From Verrucomicrobiota bacterium (lineage in GTDB: Bacteria > Verrucomicrobiota > Verrucomicrobiia > Limisphaerales > UBA1319): DNA of 55,851 nt. The notes beneath the pieces were generated by a model, which did no database searches, had not been told where the DNA came from, and saw only the letters and a program-made list of their open reading frames with translations. The DNA lies in contig JAKLHY010000052.1 of assembly GCA_022709905.1 (NCBI GenBank), positions 1 through 55,851 of the forward strand, written 5' to 3'. The translations under genes were made by a program, and so were the position numbers. Shown here one piece after another: positions 43,889 to 53,654 of the stretch (position 1 is its first letter; each line of letters opens with the position of its first letter).

Positions 43889-46800
43889 ATGAGCACGCGC
43901 TTTTTCACCAACCTGGGCGAACAAACACTGTTCCGGAAATTTCAGGGTGTCTGCCGAAGCAATCCGGATATCGAACGCTTCGATGCTCTTGTTGGCTATT
44001 TACGGTCATCCGGCTATTTCGCCCTTCGCCCTTACCTCGAAGAAGTCCCCCACATCCGCATCTTGGTCGGGATTAATGTGGACGCCATCATGGCCGACTA
44101 CCACCGGCGCGGCCTGCTCTTCCTGGCGGACTCAAAGAAAGCCCTCCATGAATTTCGAGACTCGCTGCGCAAGGACATTCAAGGCGCGGCATACAGACAC
44201 GATGTGGAAATGGGCGTCTTGCAGTTCGTGGATGATGTGGTCTCAAGAAAGATCCAGCTGCGTGCACACCCAACTAAACGCCTTCATGCCAAGCTCTACA
44301 TCTTTCGGCCCAAAGGATTCAATGAGCACAAGCCTGGCGCCGTCATCACCGGTTCCTCCAATCTGACCGGCGCTGGCATCGGCGTGGACGAGAACAGCCG
44401 CAACTACGAGTTCAACGTCCTGCTCCACGATTTCGACGATGTTGCCTATGCCACGGATGAGTTTGAGCGCCTCTGGAAGGAGTCAGTCGAAATCCTGCCC
44501 AAATACTTGCAGGAAGTCCGCGACACCACCTACTTGGCGGCCACAGTCTCCCCTTACGAGCTCTATTTCAAATTGCTCCTGGAGTACTTTGGCCAGAGTG
44601 TTGAATACGACCCGAACGCCATTACCGACATGCCGCAAGGATTCAAGCGGTTGTCCTACCAGATAGACGCCGTCACTAGCGGCTTTCGTTTGCTGGAGAA
44701 GCACGGCGGCTTTTTCCTGGCCGACGTGGTAGGCTTGGGGAAGACCATCATCGCCACGCTCATCGCCAAGAAATTCTTTTTCCATAACGGCTTTCCGGAG
44801 CACCGGTCCCACACGCTCATTGTGGTTCCCCCCGCCCTAGAGGATAGCTGGCGCGAAACCACCGAAGCCTTCCGACTCGACAACTGCGACCTCATCACAA
44901 ACGGCAGTTTGCACAAGGTCAAGCGCCCGGGAAAATACGACTTGGTGATCGTGGACGAGGCCCACAAGTTCCGCAACGATACGGCGGAGGCGTTTGATGA
45001 ACTGCAGCGAATCTGCAAATCGCCAACCCAGCGCCTGCTTCCCGACGGCACCCGCGCCTCCAAGAAAGTCATCCTGGTCAGCGCCACGCCGCTGAACAAC
45101 CGCCCTGAGGACATTCGTAACCTCATCTCCCTGTTTCAGGATTTGAAGGATTCCACCCTCAGCGTGGCTAACCTTCAACGCTTCTTTGCTCAGCGCGAGA
45201 AGGATTACCGTCAGGCCCACACTCATCCCGATGTTGAGCAGGCCCGCAAACAGGTCAAGGCCATCTATGAGCTGATCCGCACCAAGGTCATTTCCGAGGT
45301 CATTGTCCGCCGAACGCGCAGCGACCTGGTCGAGCACGACGACTATCGCCTCGACCTCGAGCAGCAGGGCGTTATTTTCCCAGAGATCAAACCCCCGCGG
45401 AAAATCCTGTACCAGCTTTCCCCGGCGCTGGAGGATCTATACGATCGCACGGTCCGTCTGTTGTCCCAGACGGACGGCTCCGGTCTTACCTACAACCGCT
45501 ATCGCGCCATTGGCTTCCTGAAGCCGGATAAAAAGCGCAAATACGCCAACGCGGACCGCATTTCCGCCCAGTTGGCGTTCATCATGCGCACGTTGCTGAT
45601 CAAGCGCCTGGACAGCAGCTTCTACGCCTTCAAGCGGTCGCTCGCCCGATTCCGCGACGCAACCAGTGTCATGCGGGACATGTTTGCGCGCGGCACGGTC
45701 TACATCGCTCCTAATCTCAACGTCACCGAGTTCCTCATGGAAGGCAGGGAGGAGGAGCTCATCGCCAAAATCGCAGAGCGTCAGCCCACCGATCCCACAA
45801 TCGAGATTTGCACGCCAGCCGATTTCGAGGTTGGCTTTATCGAGGGCTTGGAGCAGGACTGGCAGAAACTGGATGACTTCTGCCGGGACTGGGACAAGGT
45901 CGAGGAAGACCCCAAGCTGGACGAGTTCCTTCGCTGTCTGAAGACCGAGCTTCAGGACCGCCAGGTCAACCATGAGGGCAAGAAGCTGGTGGTTTTCTCA
46001 GAGTCTAAGGAAACCACCGGATACCTCTTGGGCCGGCTGGCTCAGGCCGGTTACAGGCGTGTCCTCACCGTCAGTTCTGATAATCGCGCTGAGCGCATGC
46101 CTGTTGTCCGCGCCAATTTCGATGCCAACACCGACGACAAGGCCAACGACTACGACATCCTCATCTCTACCGAGGTTCTCGCCGAGGGTGTCAACCTTCA
46201 TCGCGCTAACGTCATCGTGAACTATGACACGCCCTGGAACTCCACCCGCCTGATGCAGCGCATTGGGCGCGTCAACCGCATTGGCTGTGTCGCCCCGCAC
46301 ATTTACATCTACAATTTTTATCCCACCACCTGTGTGGATGACGACATCGAGCTGCGGAAGAAGGCCATCATGAAGCTTCAGGCTTTCCACACCGCTTTGG
46401 GTGAGGACAGCCAGATTTATTCGGAGACCGAGGAAGTGGACACCTTTGGCCTATTTGATCACTCACCCGAGGAAAAGGAACGGGATGAACGCCTGGCTCT
46501 TCTCATGGAGCTTCGCCAGTTCCGCCAGCAACACCCGGAGCAATTCCGCCGCATCAAGGGCCTTCCCTTGCGCGCCCGGGTTGGCCGGGTGGATTCCGGT
46601 CGCGCTGGCAGCACCGTCGCCTTCATCCGCAGTCAACGCCGCGACGGCTTCTACCGTATATCCAATAGCAGCCGACGTGAGGAGCCTCATACTCCAAATT
46701 CCCCACTCTCCACTCCGCAATCGGCATTAGAGGAGATCACCTTGCTTGAGGCTGCTCGCGAGTTTCGCGCCCCGGATCCCGCGGAGAAAGCCATACCGCT

Positions 46801-47236
46801 CCACACGGCGCACCATGATCACGTCAACGCTGCGCTGGATTCGTTCAAGGAATCCGTCACCAACGACACACTTCAGACCCAGACCGTGGACACGGCCCAA
46901 GGACCGAACGAACGCCGGGCTCTGCAATACCTGGATGGCTTTGTCAACCTGCCCTTTATCAATGAAGATGAGCGCCTTCTCATCCGCGCCGCCCAAACGG
47001 CCATCCGCCGCGCGCGGTTCCAGAATCTGCAGCGCCAGATCAATCAGCTCTATCGTTCCACCAAGACTGTGAAAATGAGACCTGGCGCGTTGGCAGACAA
47101 GCTTATGCAGATTCTCCGCACCTATCCCCTCGACGCCCTATCCGCCGAGAAACCAGGTTCTGAGGTCCAGTTGTGCCCGTTGGACACCACCCCGGAGATC
47201 ATCATTTCCGAGTCCTTTGACCAGCCCCAGCCATGA
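43889..47236 (+). CDS. PLD-nuclease-like domain fused to SNF2-type helicase (defence-like)
   Basis: A 1115-aa protein from ATG 43889; a TTG at 43877 is in frame. Residues 1-190 carry one phospholipase-D-type motif: RLHAKLYIF (His-x-Lys, about 131) and VITGSSNLTGAG (GSxN, about 154). The SF2/SNF2 core has FLADVVGLGKTIIA (Walker A, about 285), VIVDEAHKFRN (about 354), VSATPLNNRPEDI and the C lobe VLAEGVNLHRANVIV...QRIGRVNRIG (about 765-805). About 300 more residues follow with no family I know. It is the first of three genes coupled by ATGA overlaps with a IIG-like methyltransferase and an ATPase. Translocase coupled to nuclease is the likely role. Confidence 0.88.
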   Translation: MSTRFFTNLGEQTLFRKFQGVCRSNPDIERFDALVGYLRSSGYFALRPYLEEVPHIRILVGINVDAIMADYHRRGLLFLADSKKALHEFRDSLRKDIQGAAYRHDVEMGVLQFVDDVVSRKIQLRAHPTKRLHAKLYIFRPKGFNEHKPGAVITGSSNLTGAGIGVDENSRNYEFNVLLHDFDDVAYATDEFERLWKESVEILPKYLQEVRDTTYLAATVSPYELYFKLLLEYFGQSVEYDPNAITDMPQGFKRLSYQIDAVTSGFRLLEKHGGFFLADVVGLGKTIIATLIAKKFFFHNGFPEHRSHTLIVVPPALEDSWRETTEAFRLDNCDLITNGSLHKVKRPGKYDLVIVDEAHKFRNDTAEAFDELQRICKSPTQRLLPDGTRASKKVILVSATPLNNRPEDIRNLISLFQDLKDSTLSVANLQRFFAQREKDYRQAHTHPDVEQARKQVKAIYELIRTKVISEVIVRRTRSDLVEHDDYRLDLEQQGVIFPEIKPPRKILYQLSPALEDLYDRTVRLLSQTDGSGLTYNRYRAIGFLKPDKKRKYANADRISAQLAFIMRTLLIKRLDSSFYAFKRSLARFRDATSVMRDMFARGTVYIAPNLNVTEFLMEGREEELIAKIAERQPTDPTIEICTPADFEVGFIEGLEQDWQKLDDFCRDWDKVEEDPKLDEFLRCLKTELQDRQVNHEGKKLVVFSESKETTGYLLGRLAQAGYRRVLTVSSDNRAERMPVVRANFDANTDDKANDYDILISTEVLAEGVNLHRANVIVNYDTPWNSTRLMQRIGRVNRIGCVAPHIYIYNFYPTTCVDDDIELRKKAIMKLQAFHTALGEDSQIYSETEEVDTFGLFDHSPEEKERDERLALLMELRQFRQQHPEQFRRIKGLPLRARVGRVDSGRAGSTVAFIRSQRRDGFYRISNSSRREEPHTPNSPLSTPQSALEEITLLEAAREFRAPDPAEKAIPLHTAHHDHVNAALDSFKESVTNDTLQTQTVDTAQGPNERRALQYLDGFVNLPFINEDERLLIRAAQTAIRRARFQNLQRQINQLYRSTKTVKMRPGALADKLMQILRTYPLDALSAEKPGSEVQLCPLDTTPEIIISESFDQPQP

Positions 47237-50200
47237 CCCACGATCAAATTCAGTCAATCCTGCATCAGGAGTACGACCGGCCGCGGTGGCTTCAGTTGCT
47301 TCGTGGAATCCTGCCCGGCACGGACGTTTTCTCCGCAGCCCAACCGGTCCCTTTCGTAATTCCCGGGGCACCCCCATCAAATCAGCTTGCCCGTGTCCGC
47401 CTCGGTGATGGCAAACAACTCGCCATTCTTGAGGTAAAGGTCACGGAGCGCATTGACCTGCTTCGCAACCGCGTCGGTCTCCGCAACCTGGTCGCCCGGT
47501 TCATTGACCAAGCCGAGTACCATGGCGTTCTGGCGGTCTTCCTTTCCCCGCAAAAGGACTACCGGTTCACCTTTGCCGCCCGCATGACCGAGTTCGATGC
47601 TGACGGCAACCTGGTTCGCCGTGAGACCACCCCGCGTCGCTACACCTACGTCCTGGGCCCCAACGAATCCTGTCGGACGGCCGCGGAGCGCTTTTCCAAG
47701 CTGGGCGACAAAGCCCACGGCGCCACTATCGCGGACGTCATTGAGGCGTTTTCCGTCGAAAAACTGAACAAGGAGTTCTTCGACGACTTCTCCAAAGCCT
47801 TCGACATGGTCAAGGATGAGATTCGCCAGCGCAAGCATTGGGAAGACCAGGCCGCCAAGGAGGAGGCGCAGACCCTCCTCAATCGGCTCCTGTTCCTGTA
47901 TTTCGTCCAGCGAAAAGGCTGGCTCAACCGCCAGCGCGACTACCTGTTCCGGGGATTCAAGGGATTTGCCAATGATGCCCCTGCCAGAGCCACTTTCCTT
48001 GAGCGGTTCCTTCGTCCCCTCTTCACCAAACTCAGCACCGAGGGTCCCCAGGCGGACATTCCGGGCCACGATCTGCCATTCCTGAATGGCGGCCTGTTCA
48101 GTGATGAATACGGCGATGAGCAGCACGACGATGCCGTGCGCCGCCGCCACGAGATGGTTGTCACCAACGGTGTCTTCGCTCAGGTCTTCGAGAATCTCCT
48201 GGAGCGTTACAATTTCACCATCCAGGAAGACTCTCCCACCAGCTACGAGGTGGCCATCGACCCGGAAATGCTCGGTCAGATTTTCGAGGAGCTGATTCTC
48301 ACCAGCGAAGACACCGAGACGGCCGGCAAATCCAAGCGTCACGACACTGGCAGCCACTACACGCGGCGGCCGATCGTACACTACCTGTGCCGTGACAGCC
48401 TGGCGGCCTGGCTGGAGGGTCAGCCCCCGTTCGCCGGGAAGCCCAACGCCCCCGAGCGCGTCCGCCAGCTTCTTGCCCTGGATGCCACGGAGGGCATTGA
48501 CGAGGAGACCCGCGCCGCCCTAGCCCAGCTTCTTACCCCCGAGGAGGCGGTGGCCCTGCTGGACCGCATTTCTGACCTTCGCGCCTGTGACCCCGCTGTC
48601 GGCTCAGGCGCGTTCCCGATGGGCCTGCTGCATGAGTTGGTCAACATCACCCGCCTTTGCGCCACCCGTGCTGCCGGCAAGGACCCGGTGCTGGGTGACC
48701 GTTCATGGCTCTATAACACCAAGAAACGCATCATTGAGCGCGTCATCTACGGCGTGGACATCCAGCTTCAGGCCGTCGAAATCTGCAGGCTCCGCCTCTG
48801 GCTCAGTCTGATGGTGGATTACGAGATGAGCGTCGATCCTGAGAATTGTGAACCCAAGTCCTTTCAGAAAGCTATCAAGGAGATCGAACCGTTGCCGAAC
48901 CTCGATTTTAAAATCCGCCGGGCCAACTCGCTCGTTGATTACATTCACGGCGAACGGATCGATCTGAGACAACTCTCGAACGAAACCGGAGCAGGCCTTG
49001 CCCTTTCGAAACTCAGTGGCGCCAAGCTCCAGTTCTTCAACGCCCGCACCGCCGCCTCCAAGCGTCAGCTTCGCCTCGACATCTATGACGCTCTCACCGA
49101 ACTGGCCAAAATCGAACTCACCCGCGCCAGACTTGACGCCGCCGGGCTGGGTCTCGCGCTGGACGACCAGGCGTCTGCTCGCGTCGCCGAGATTGACCAT
49201 GGCCTGAAGGAGATTGCTTTCATTAGCGCCCAGGTCCGGGATGCCCGTCGGATGCGGGCTCAGGCCCAGGAGCAGGCGCTGGAGCGCATCCGGTCCTGCT
49301 TCGACGACCCCGACAAGCCCACCTTCGTCTGGCAGCTCGACTTCGCCGAGGTGTTCCACCGCGAAGAGCATAAGGCCGGAGACGACCTTCTTCCGCCGAA
49401 AGAACCAGGCAAGAAGACCACATTCATAGCTCGGACCGGCTTCGATTTGGTCATCGGCAATCCCCCATTCATTCGTATCCAGGTGTTAACCAAGAGCAAC
49501 CCGGAGCTGGCGGCCTATTACAAGCACCGCTACCAGGCCGCAGCCAAGGGTAACTACGACCTCTACGTTTGCTTTGTGGAACGAGGGTTGGAGCTGCTCC
49601 ACCAAAACGGCCAGTTGGCCTTCATTCAGCCCCACAAGTTCTTCAACGCGCAGTATGGTGAACCACTTCGTGCCCTGCTCGCCAAGGGCAAACACATTCG
49701 GCACATCGTCCATTTCGGCGACCAGCAGATATTCCCCGGCGCGACGAATTACGTCTGTCTCTTGTTCCTTGCGAAAGTCGCCTCAAGCAAATGCCGATTC
49801 GTCAAAGTTGATGACCTTGCCGCATGGCTCGCCACTTACGCGGGAGTCGAAGGCGACGTGCCTGCGGAAAAAATTGGTGCATCCGATTGGAATTTCACCG
49901 TCGGCAAGGACGCTGGCCTGTTTGAGCGGCTTCAACAAATGCCAGTGAAATTGGGGGATGTAGCAGACGTTTTCGTTGGTCTTCAGACCAGTGCGGACGA
50001 TGTCTTCATCATGAAGTACGTGTCCGAGACTGCGCGAACAATCATGCTTAAATCCAAGGCGTTAGGACGGGATTGGACGTTCGAGAAAGAACTGCTCCAT
50101 CCCATCGTGAGCGGCACAGACGTTTCGCCCTACGCACCGCTTCCATCACGCCAATTCGTTCTCTTTCCTTACCAGGTTGAAAACGACCAAGCCGCGATAA

Positions 50201-51006
50201 TTCCAATCAAGAAACTTTCTGATTCGTGGCCTCGAACCGCTGATTACCTGAAGGAAACCAAGCAACGACTTGAAGCACGTGAGAGCGGCAAGTTGAAAGG
50301 TACTTCAAAATGGCACGGATATATTTACCTGAAGAACATGACTCGACAGAATGTTCAGAAGGTTTGCGTTCCCCGTTTGGTCGAATATTTACACGCTGCG
50401 CCTGATTTCCACGGCACTCACTACCTTGACAACGTGGACGTTGGCGGCGTCACCTTCAAAGAGACGGCTGGCAAATACCGTCTCGGATACTTGCTTGCTC
50501 TGTTGAACTCATCCGTCTTGCGTTGGTATTTCCCCCATGTAGCAGCCCCATTCCGCGGCGGTTTTCGTTCAGCCAACAAGCAGTATCTTTCACTTGTGCC
50601 ATTCCACCAGCTCGACATGAACAAACCGGTCGAGCGTCTCCACCACGATACGGTGGTGCACTTGGTTGATTGGCTAGTCTGGCTTAAGACGCAGCCAAGC
50701 GTGGCCGAGAGCACACGGGAGCATCCACGCGACCCACTCATCGCAGCGTATTTCGAGCTCTGGCTCAACGCCTTGGTTTACGAGCTTTTTTTCCCTGCCG
50801 AGCTCCACGCCGCCGGCCTACAATTCTTCGACCTCACCGCGCAGCACACCCTGCCGGCGTTGTCCGCCTGGAGTGAAATAACCGAGCGCCTGTCCAAAAT
50901 CCGCGACCGCTACGAGCAGTTGAGCGCGGGCGGACACGCCCTTCGAGTCGCGCTGGAGACACTCCAAACACTGGACCTTGTGCGCATCATCGAGGGCAAG
51001 GCATGA
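47233..51006 (+). CDS. Type IIG-like nuclease-methyltransferase (Eco57I family) of the defence island
   Basis: A 1257-aa protein. The N-terminal 130 residues look like a PD-(D/E)xK domain: Asp59, then LAILEVKVTE with Glu67-x-Lys69. A helical region follows, then the gamma-class N6-adenine methyltransferase: motif I ACDPAVGSGAFPMG (about 451-464) and motif IV VIGNPPFIRI (about 739-748). A target-recognition half (TaqI-like) begins at about residue 900 with KLGDVADVFVGLQTSADDVF. Such single-chain enzymes cut and methylate on their own or act as the modification unit of BREX/DISARM-like systems. It overlaps both neighbours by four bases. Which DNA site it reads is unknown. Confidence 0.88.
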   Translation: MTHDQIQSILHQEYDRPRWLQLLRGILPGTDVFSAAQPVPFVIPGAPPSNQLARVRLGDGKQLAILEVKVTERIDLLRNRVGLRNLVARFIDQAEYHGVLAVFLSPQKDYRFTFAARMTEFDADGNLVRRETTPRRYTYVLGPNESCRTAAERFSKLGDKAHGATIADVIEAFSVEKLNKEFFDDFSKAFDMVKDEIRQRKHWEDQAAKEEAQTLLNRLLFLYFVQRKGWLNRQRDYLFRGFKGFANDAPARATFLERFLRPLFTKLSTEGPQADIPGHDLPFLNGGLFSDEYGDEQHDDAVRRRHEMVVTNGVFAQVFENLLERYNFTIQEDSPTSYEVAIDPEMLGQIFEELILTSEDTETAGKSKRHDTGSHYTRRPIVHYLCRDSLAAWLEGQPPFAGKPNAPERVRQLLALDATEGIDEETRAALAQLLTPEEAVALLDRISDLRACDPAVGSGAFPMGLLHELVNITRLCATRAAGKDPVLGDRSWLYNTKKRIIERVIYGVDIQLQAVEICRLRLWLSLMVDYEMSVDPENCEPKSFQKAIKEIEPLPNLDFKIRRANSLVDYIHGERIDLRQLSNETGAGLALSKLSGAKLQFFNARTAASKRQLRLDIYDALTELAKIELTRARLDAAGLGLALDDQASARVAEIDHGLKEIAFISAQVRDARRMRAQAQEQALERIRSCFDDPDKPTFVWQLDFAEVFHREEHKAGDDLLPPKEPGKKTTFIARTGFDLVIGNPPFIRIQVLTKSNPELAAYYKHRYQAAAKGNYDLYVCFVERGLELLHQNGQLAFIQPHKFFNAQYGEPLRALLAKGKHIRHIVHFGDQQIFPGATNYVCLLFLAKVASSKCRFVKVDDLAAWLATYAGVEGDVPAEKIGASDWNFTVGKDAGLFERLQQMPVKLGDVADVFVGLQTSADDVFIMKYVSETARTIMLKSKALGRDWTFEKELLHPIVSGTDVSPYAPLPSRQFVLFPYQVENDQAAIIPIKKLSDSWPRTADYLKETKQRLEARESGKLKGTSKWHGYIYLKNMTRQNVQKVCVPRLVEYLHAAPDFHGTHYLDNVDVGGVTFKETAGKYRLGYLLALLNSSVLRWYFPHVAAPFRGGFRSANKQYLSLVPFHQLDMNKPVERLHHDTVVHLVDWLVWLKTQPSVAESTREHPRDPLIAAYFELWLNALVYELFFPAELHAAGLQFFDLTAQHTLPALSAWSEITERLSKIRDRYEQLSAGGHALRVALETLQTLDLVRIIEGKA

Positions 51007-52523
51007 GACTCACACAAATTCATCTCCGCGATTTCCGTGCGTTTCCTGGTGAATTTGAATTGAGACTACCGGGCGGTTGCAGCCTGTTGATCCACGGCGA
51101 GAACGGCAGCGGAAAGTCCTCGCTTGCCGGTGCGCTCAGAGACTTCATTGCCCTGGATCGCCCGCTACCACGACCCATTGCCCCACACGCCCACGCCTTC
51201 ACCGACCCGGCTCATTGTCAGCCGCGCATTCAACTGGTTTTTGAGGATGGGCGGAATACTGACACGATTGCCTGGGAAACTTCCCGGCTGCATCCGTTGG
51301 AGCCAGATGATGGCCGAACGCCCGCATCTACGACTCCGGCCCAGCGCCAGGCGCTCGTGGACGTTGCGCGGCAGTCTGGCTTCTATGATTACCGCGTCCT
51401 TTTGCGCACTAGCTTTCGCTCGGGGGACGGCGATCTGGGCGAGCAGCTATTTCTCTTGTTCGTGGAAAACCTACTGAGCGGCTTCCCACTCGTGCGCGGC
51501 GGTGCGGAATTGGTGCGCGACCGGTGGGATGTTTTGAGGAAGACCTTCCCCGCGAGCCGCCACGACAAACGAATGCGAGAGGCGAATCGCGTTGCAGCGC
51601 CGTTGAACAGCGCTTTGCCTGGCTTCCTCGATCACACTCGGGTGGAAGCGAACCGCTTGTTGGCGGCGTATTTCCCCAACCAAAGGCTCGTGATTCGGGC
51701 GCTGACTACCCCCGGTTGCAGTTTTGCCAAGGCGACGAAGAAACTGACCGGTCAGAGAATTCTGCCGGAGATTGAATACAACGGTTGCCTCGTGGACGGC
51801 CACGAAGAGTTTTTAAACGAGGCACGCCTGACAGCGCTCGGCCTTTGCATGTTCCTCGCCGCTTTGAAACTGGCCGATTTCAATCCAGCCGCTTCCGACC
51901 CGCTGCGGTTGCTGGTGCTTGATGACGTCTTGATTGGTCTGGACCTGAGCAATCGGTTGCCGCTGCTCGAATGTTTGCGGGTCGAGTTCCCACATCACCA
52001 AACCATCCTGCTGACGTACGATGAGCTGTGGTTCAATATCGCCCGAGAGCACACGGCGCATTGGGGAACTTGGCGTTCGGCTCAAATGTTCGCCGAGGTG
52101 ACTGGACCCGTAGCCCCGCCGATCCCAAGACTCAAGGACACCACCGACGACCTGACTGTCGCCAAGCGTTACCTCAATGCCAACGATCTGCGTTCGGCGG
52201 CGGTATACATCCGGGCAGCTTTTGAGAATAGGTTGCGAACGATTTGCGAAGACAAACACGTAAAGCTCGATTTCAAACAAGACCCAAAGAAGGTTTCCGC
52301 CGATGCCCTTTGGACCGCCATTCTGTCGCGGCAGAGAGAAATGGTTGCGCAAGGAAACACGTTTGTGGACCCGAACCTGGTTCCCAGAATCGAAGCCATT
52401 CGGTCTCAAGTGCTAAACCGCCTTGCTCACGACGGCGGCATCGGCTTGACCACTCCAGACGTCCAGGCTGCCATAACCACGATGCAGGCATTCCGGGCTT
52501 CCCGCATTCCCTTTAGTCCCTGA
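51003..52523 (+). CDS. ABC/SMC-type ATPase of the defence island
   Basis: A 506-aa protein with the Rad50/RecF-like start ITQIHLRDFRAF-type (residues 3-14), Walker A HGENGSGKSS (31-40), a signature-like LNEARLTALGLCMFLAALKLA (about 275) and Walker B LLVLDDVLIGLD (about 302). There is no long coiled coil. The C-terminal 130 residues are a helical domain with LNRLAHDGGIGLTTPDVQAAI, which looks HEPN- or DUF4145-like but lacks a clear RNase motif. It is coupled to the methyltransferase by ATGA. A DNA-binding ATPase that senses or loads onto invading DNA is the likely role. Confidence 0.85.
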   Translation: MRLTQIHLRDFRAFPGEFELRLPGGCSLLIHGENGSGKSSLAGALRDFIALDRPLPRPIAPHAHAFTDPAHCQPRIQLVFEDGRNTDTIAWETSRLHPLEPDDGRTPASTTPAQRQALVDVARQSGFYDYRVLLRTSFRSGDGDLGEQLFLLFVENLLSGFPLVRGGAELVRDRWDVLRKTFPASRHDKRMREANRVAAPLNSALPGFLDHTRVEANRLLAAYFPNQRLVIRALTTPGCSFAKATKKLTGQRILPEIEYNGCLVDGHEEFLNEARLTALGLCMFLAALKLADFNPAASDPLRLLVLDDVLIGLDLSNRLPLLECLRVEFPHHQTILLTYDELWFNIAREHTAHWGTWRSAQMFAEVTGPVAPPIPRLKDTTDDLTVAKRYLNANDLRSAAVYIRAAFENRLRTICEDKHVKLDFKQDPKKVSADALWTAILSRQREMVAQGNTFVDPNLVPRIEAIRSQVLNRLAHDGGIGLTTPDVQAAITTMQAFRASRIPFSP

Positions 52524-52748
52524 GGAACTCCCGCCATGCCCTTCCAAGCCTACCTACCTGTCGGATTCACTCACAGCTACGGAAGCAGGATGTCTGGGGA
52601 GTATGCGAAGACACTGGCGGTAGGCTTAGGCTCCGCGCACGTTCCAGTTGAGCCCCTGAAGCCCCCGCTCAATACAATCTGCCTTTGCAGCAATATCCTC
52701 CAAAATCATCATCCACGCCGTCTCGCCGATCATGCAAAAGATTAGTTT

Positions 52749-53654
52749 ATGAGTTTTACACCACCTGCCGATGCCTTGATTCTTCAGGCATTTCCCCAAA
52801 TCCAGGCCCTTGTCCCGCTCGACCAAGGCGGCTTCAAGGTCGTTTACCGCGCCCAAATCCAAGGCAAAGAGGAGGCGTTCAAGCTCATCCAGATTCCCAG
52901 CTCTGCCGGCGCTCCTGACCCCGAAGCCTTCAAGCATGAGGTGGTCGGCCGTGTCCGCCGTGAAGTCGCTGCCCTTGGCAAATGCCTTGGGCTGGAAATC
53001 GTCAAGCTGGGTTCGCTGCCGCTGTCCGAGGCGTCCATCGCCGGCGCTGATTACATTGCCTATTCAGAAGAATACCTTGACGGCACTGATCTCTGGAAAC
53101 TGCTCAATTCCGGCATGGCAAAGCCATCGGAGGCGGAACTCAAACTCCTCTTTGGCACCTTGTTGAAGGCCATTCGGGAGTTGTGGGGTTTCGGCTACAT
53201 TCACCGCGATATCAAGCCCTTGAACGTCATCAAACTAAAGACCGCTGAGCGCCAGTTTGTTCTCCTCGACCTGGGCATCGCCTATTCCATACAGGAAACT
53301 GCCCTGACCGCCTTTCCAAACTACCGGGACCCGGTAGCCACGTTCCGGTACCTGGCTCCCGAGTTCATGAATCAGAATTTCCGCGAGAACATTGACTACC
53401 GCAGTGATCTCTACACCGCCGCCATGACGGTTTTCGAGTACGCTGCCCAGCAGCACCCCTTGGCCGAAAACCGCGATGACCGCATGAAGACCATTTCCCG
53501 TGCCCTCTATCAGCAGCCGAAACTGCTGTCGACTTTGCGCCCAGACCTTTCCCCGGACTTTTCCCAGCTGATTGACCAAATGTTGAAGAAAAAACCGGCG
53601 TTGCGGCCCGCCAACCTCGCGTCACTAATCAGCCGCATGGAGGCCCACGTATGA
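52749..53654 (+). CDS. Serine/threonine protein kinase of the defence island
   Basis: A 301-aa cytoplasmic kinase domain without extra domains. It shows a Gly-rich loop (LDQGGFKVVYRA), the Lys in EAFKLI, HRD in YIHRDIKPLNVI, DLG in VLLDLGIAYSI in place of DFG, and APE in YLAPEFM. All catalytic residues are therefore present. It follows the ATPase gene after 225 bases and is coupled to the next gene by ATGA. Kinases are known in BREX/Pgl and other phage-defence systems (PglW, Stk2), so a sensing or abortive role is plausible; the substrate is unknown. Confidence 0.9.
   Translation: MSFTPPADALILQAFPQIQALVPLDQGGFKVVYRAQIQGKEEAFKLIQIPSSAGAPDPEAFKHEVVGRVRREVAALGKCLGLEIVKLGSLPLSEASIAGADYIAYSEEYLDGTDLWKLLNSGMAKPSEAELKLLFGTLLKAIRELWGFGYIHRDIKPLNVIKLKTAERQFVLLDLGIAYSIQETALTAFPNYRDPVATFRYLAPEFMNQNFRENIDYRSDLYTAAMTVFEYAAQQHPLAENRDDRMKTISRALYQQPKLLSTLRPDLSPDFSQLIDQMLKKKPALRPANLASLISRMEAHV

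Noticed and set aside
43889..52523. Standard BREX or DISARM system
   Set aside because: No PglZ phosphatase, BrxC-type ATPase or DrmB protein; only some component types are shared.
52536..52745. 69-codon plus-strand frame between ATPase and kinase
   Set aside because: No ribosome-binding site, no motif, poor composition.
52626..52937. Antisense frame ending in a helical, protein-like stretch in the 52524-52748 gap
   Set aside because: Only the last 40 residues look protein-like and the rest is antisense to the kinase; it could be a gene remnant, but I cannot support it. The gap otherwise shows no feature.
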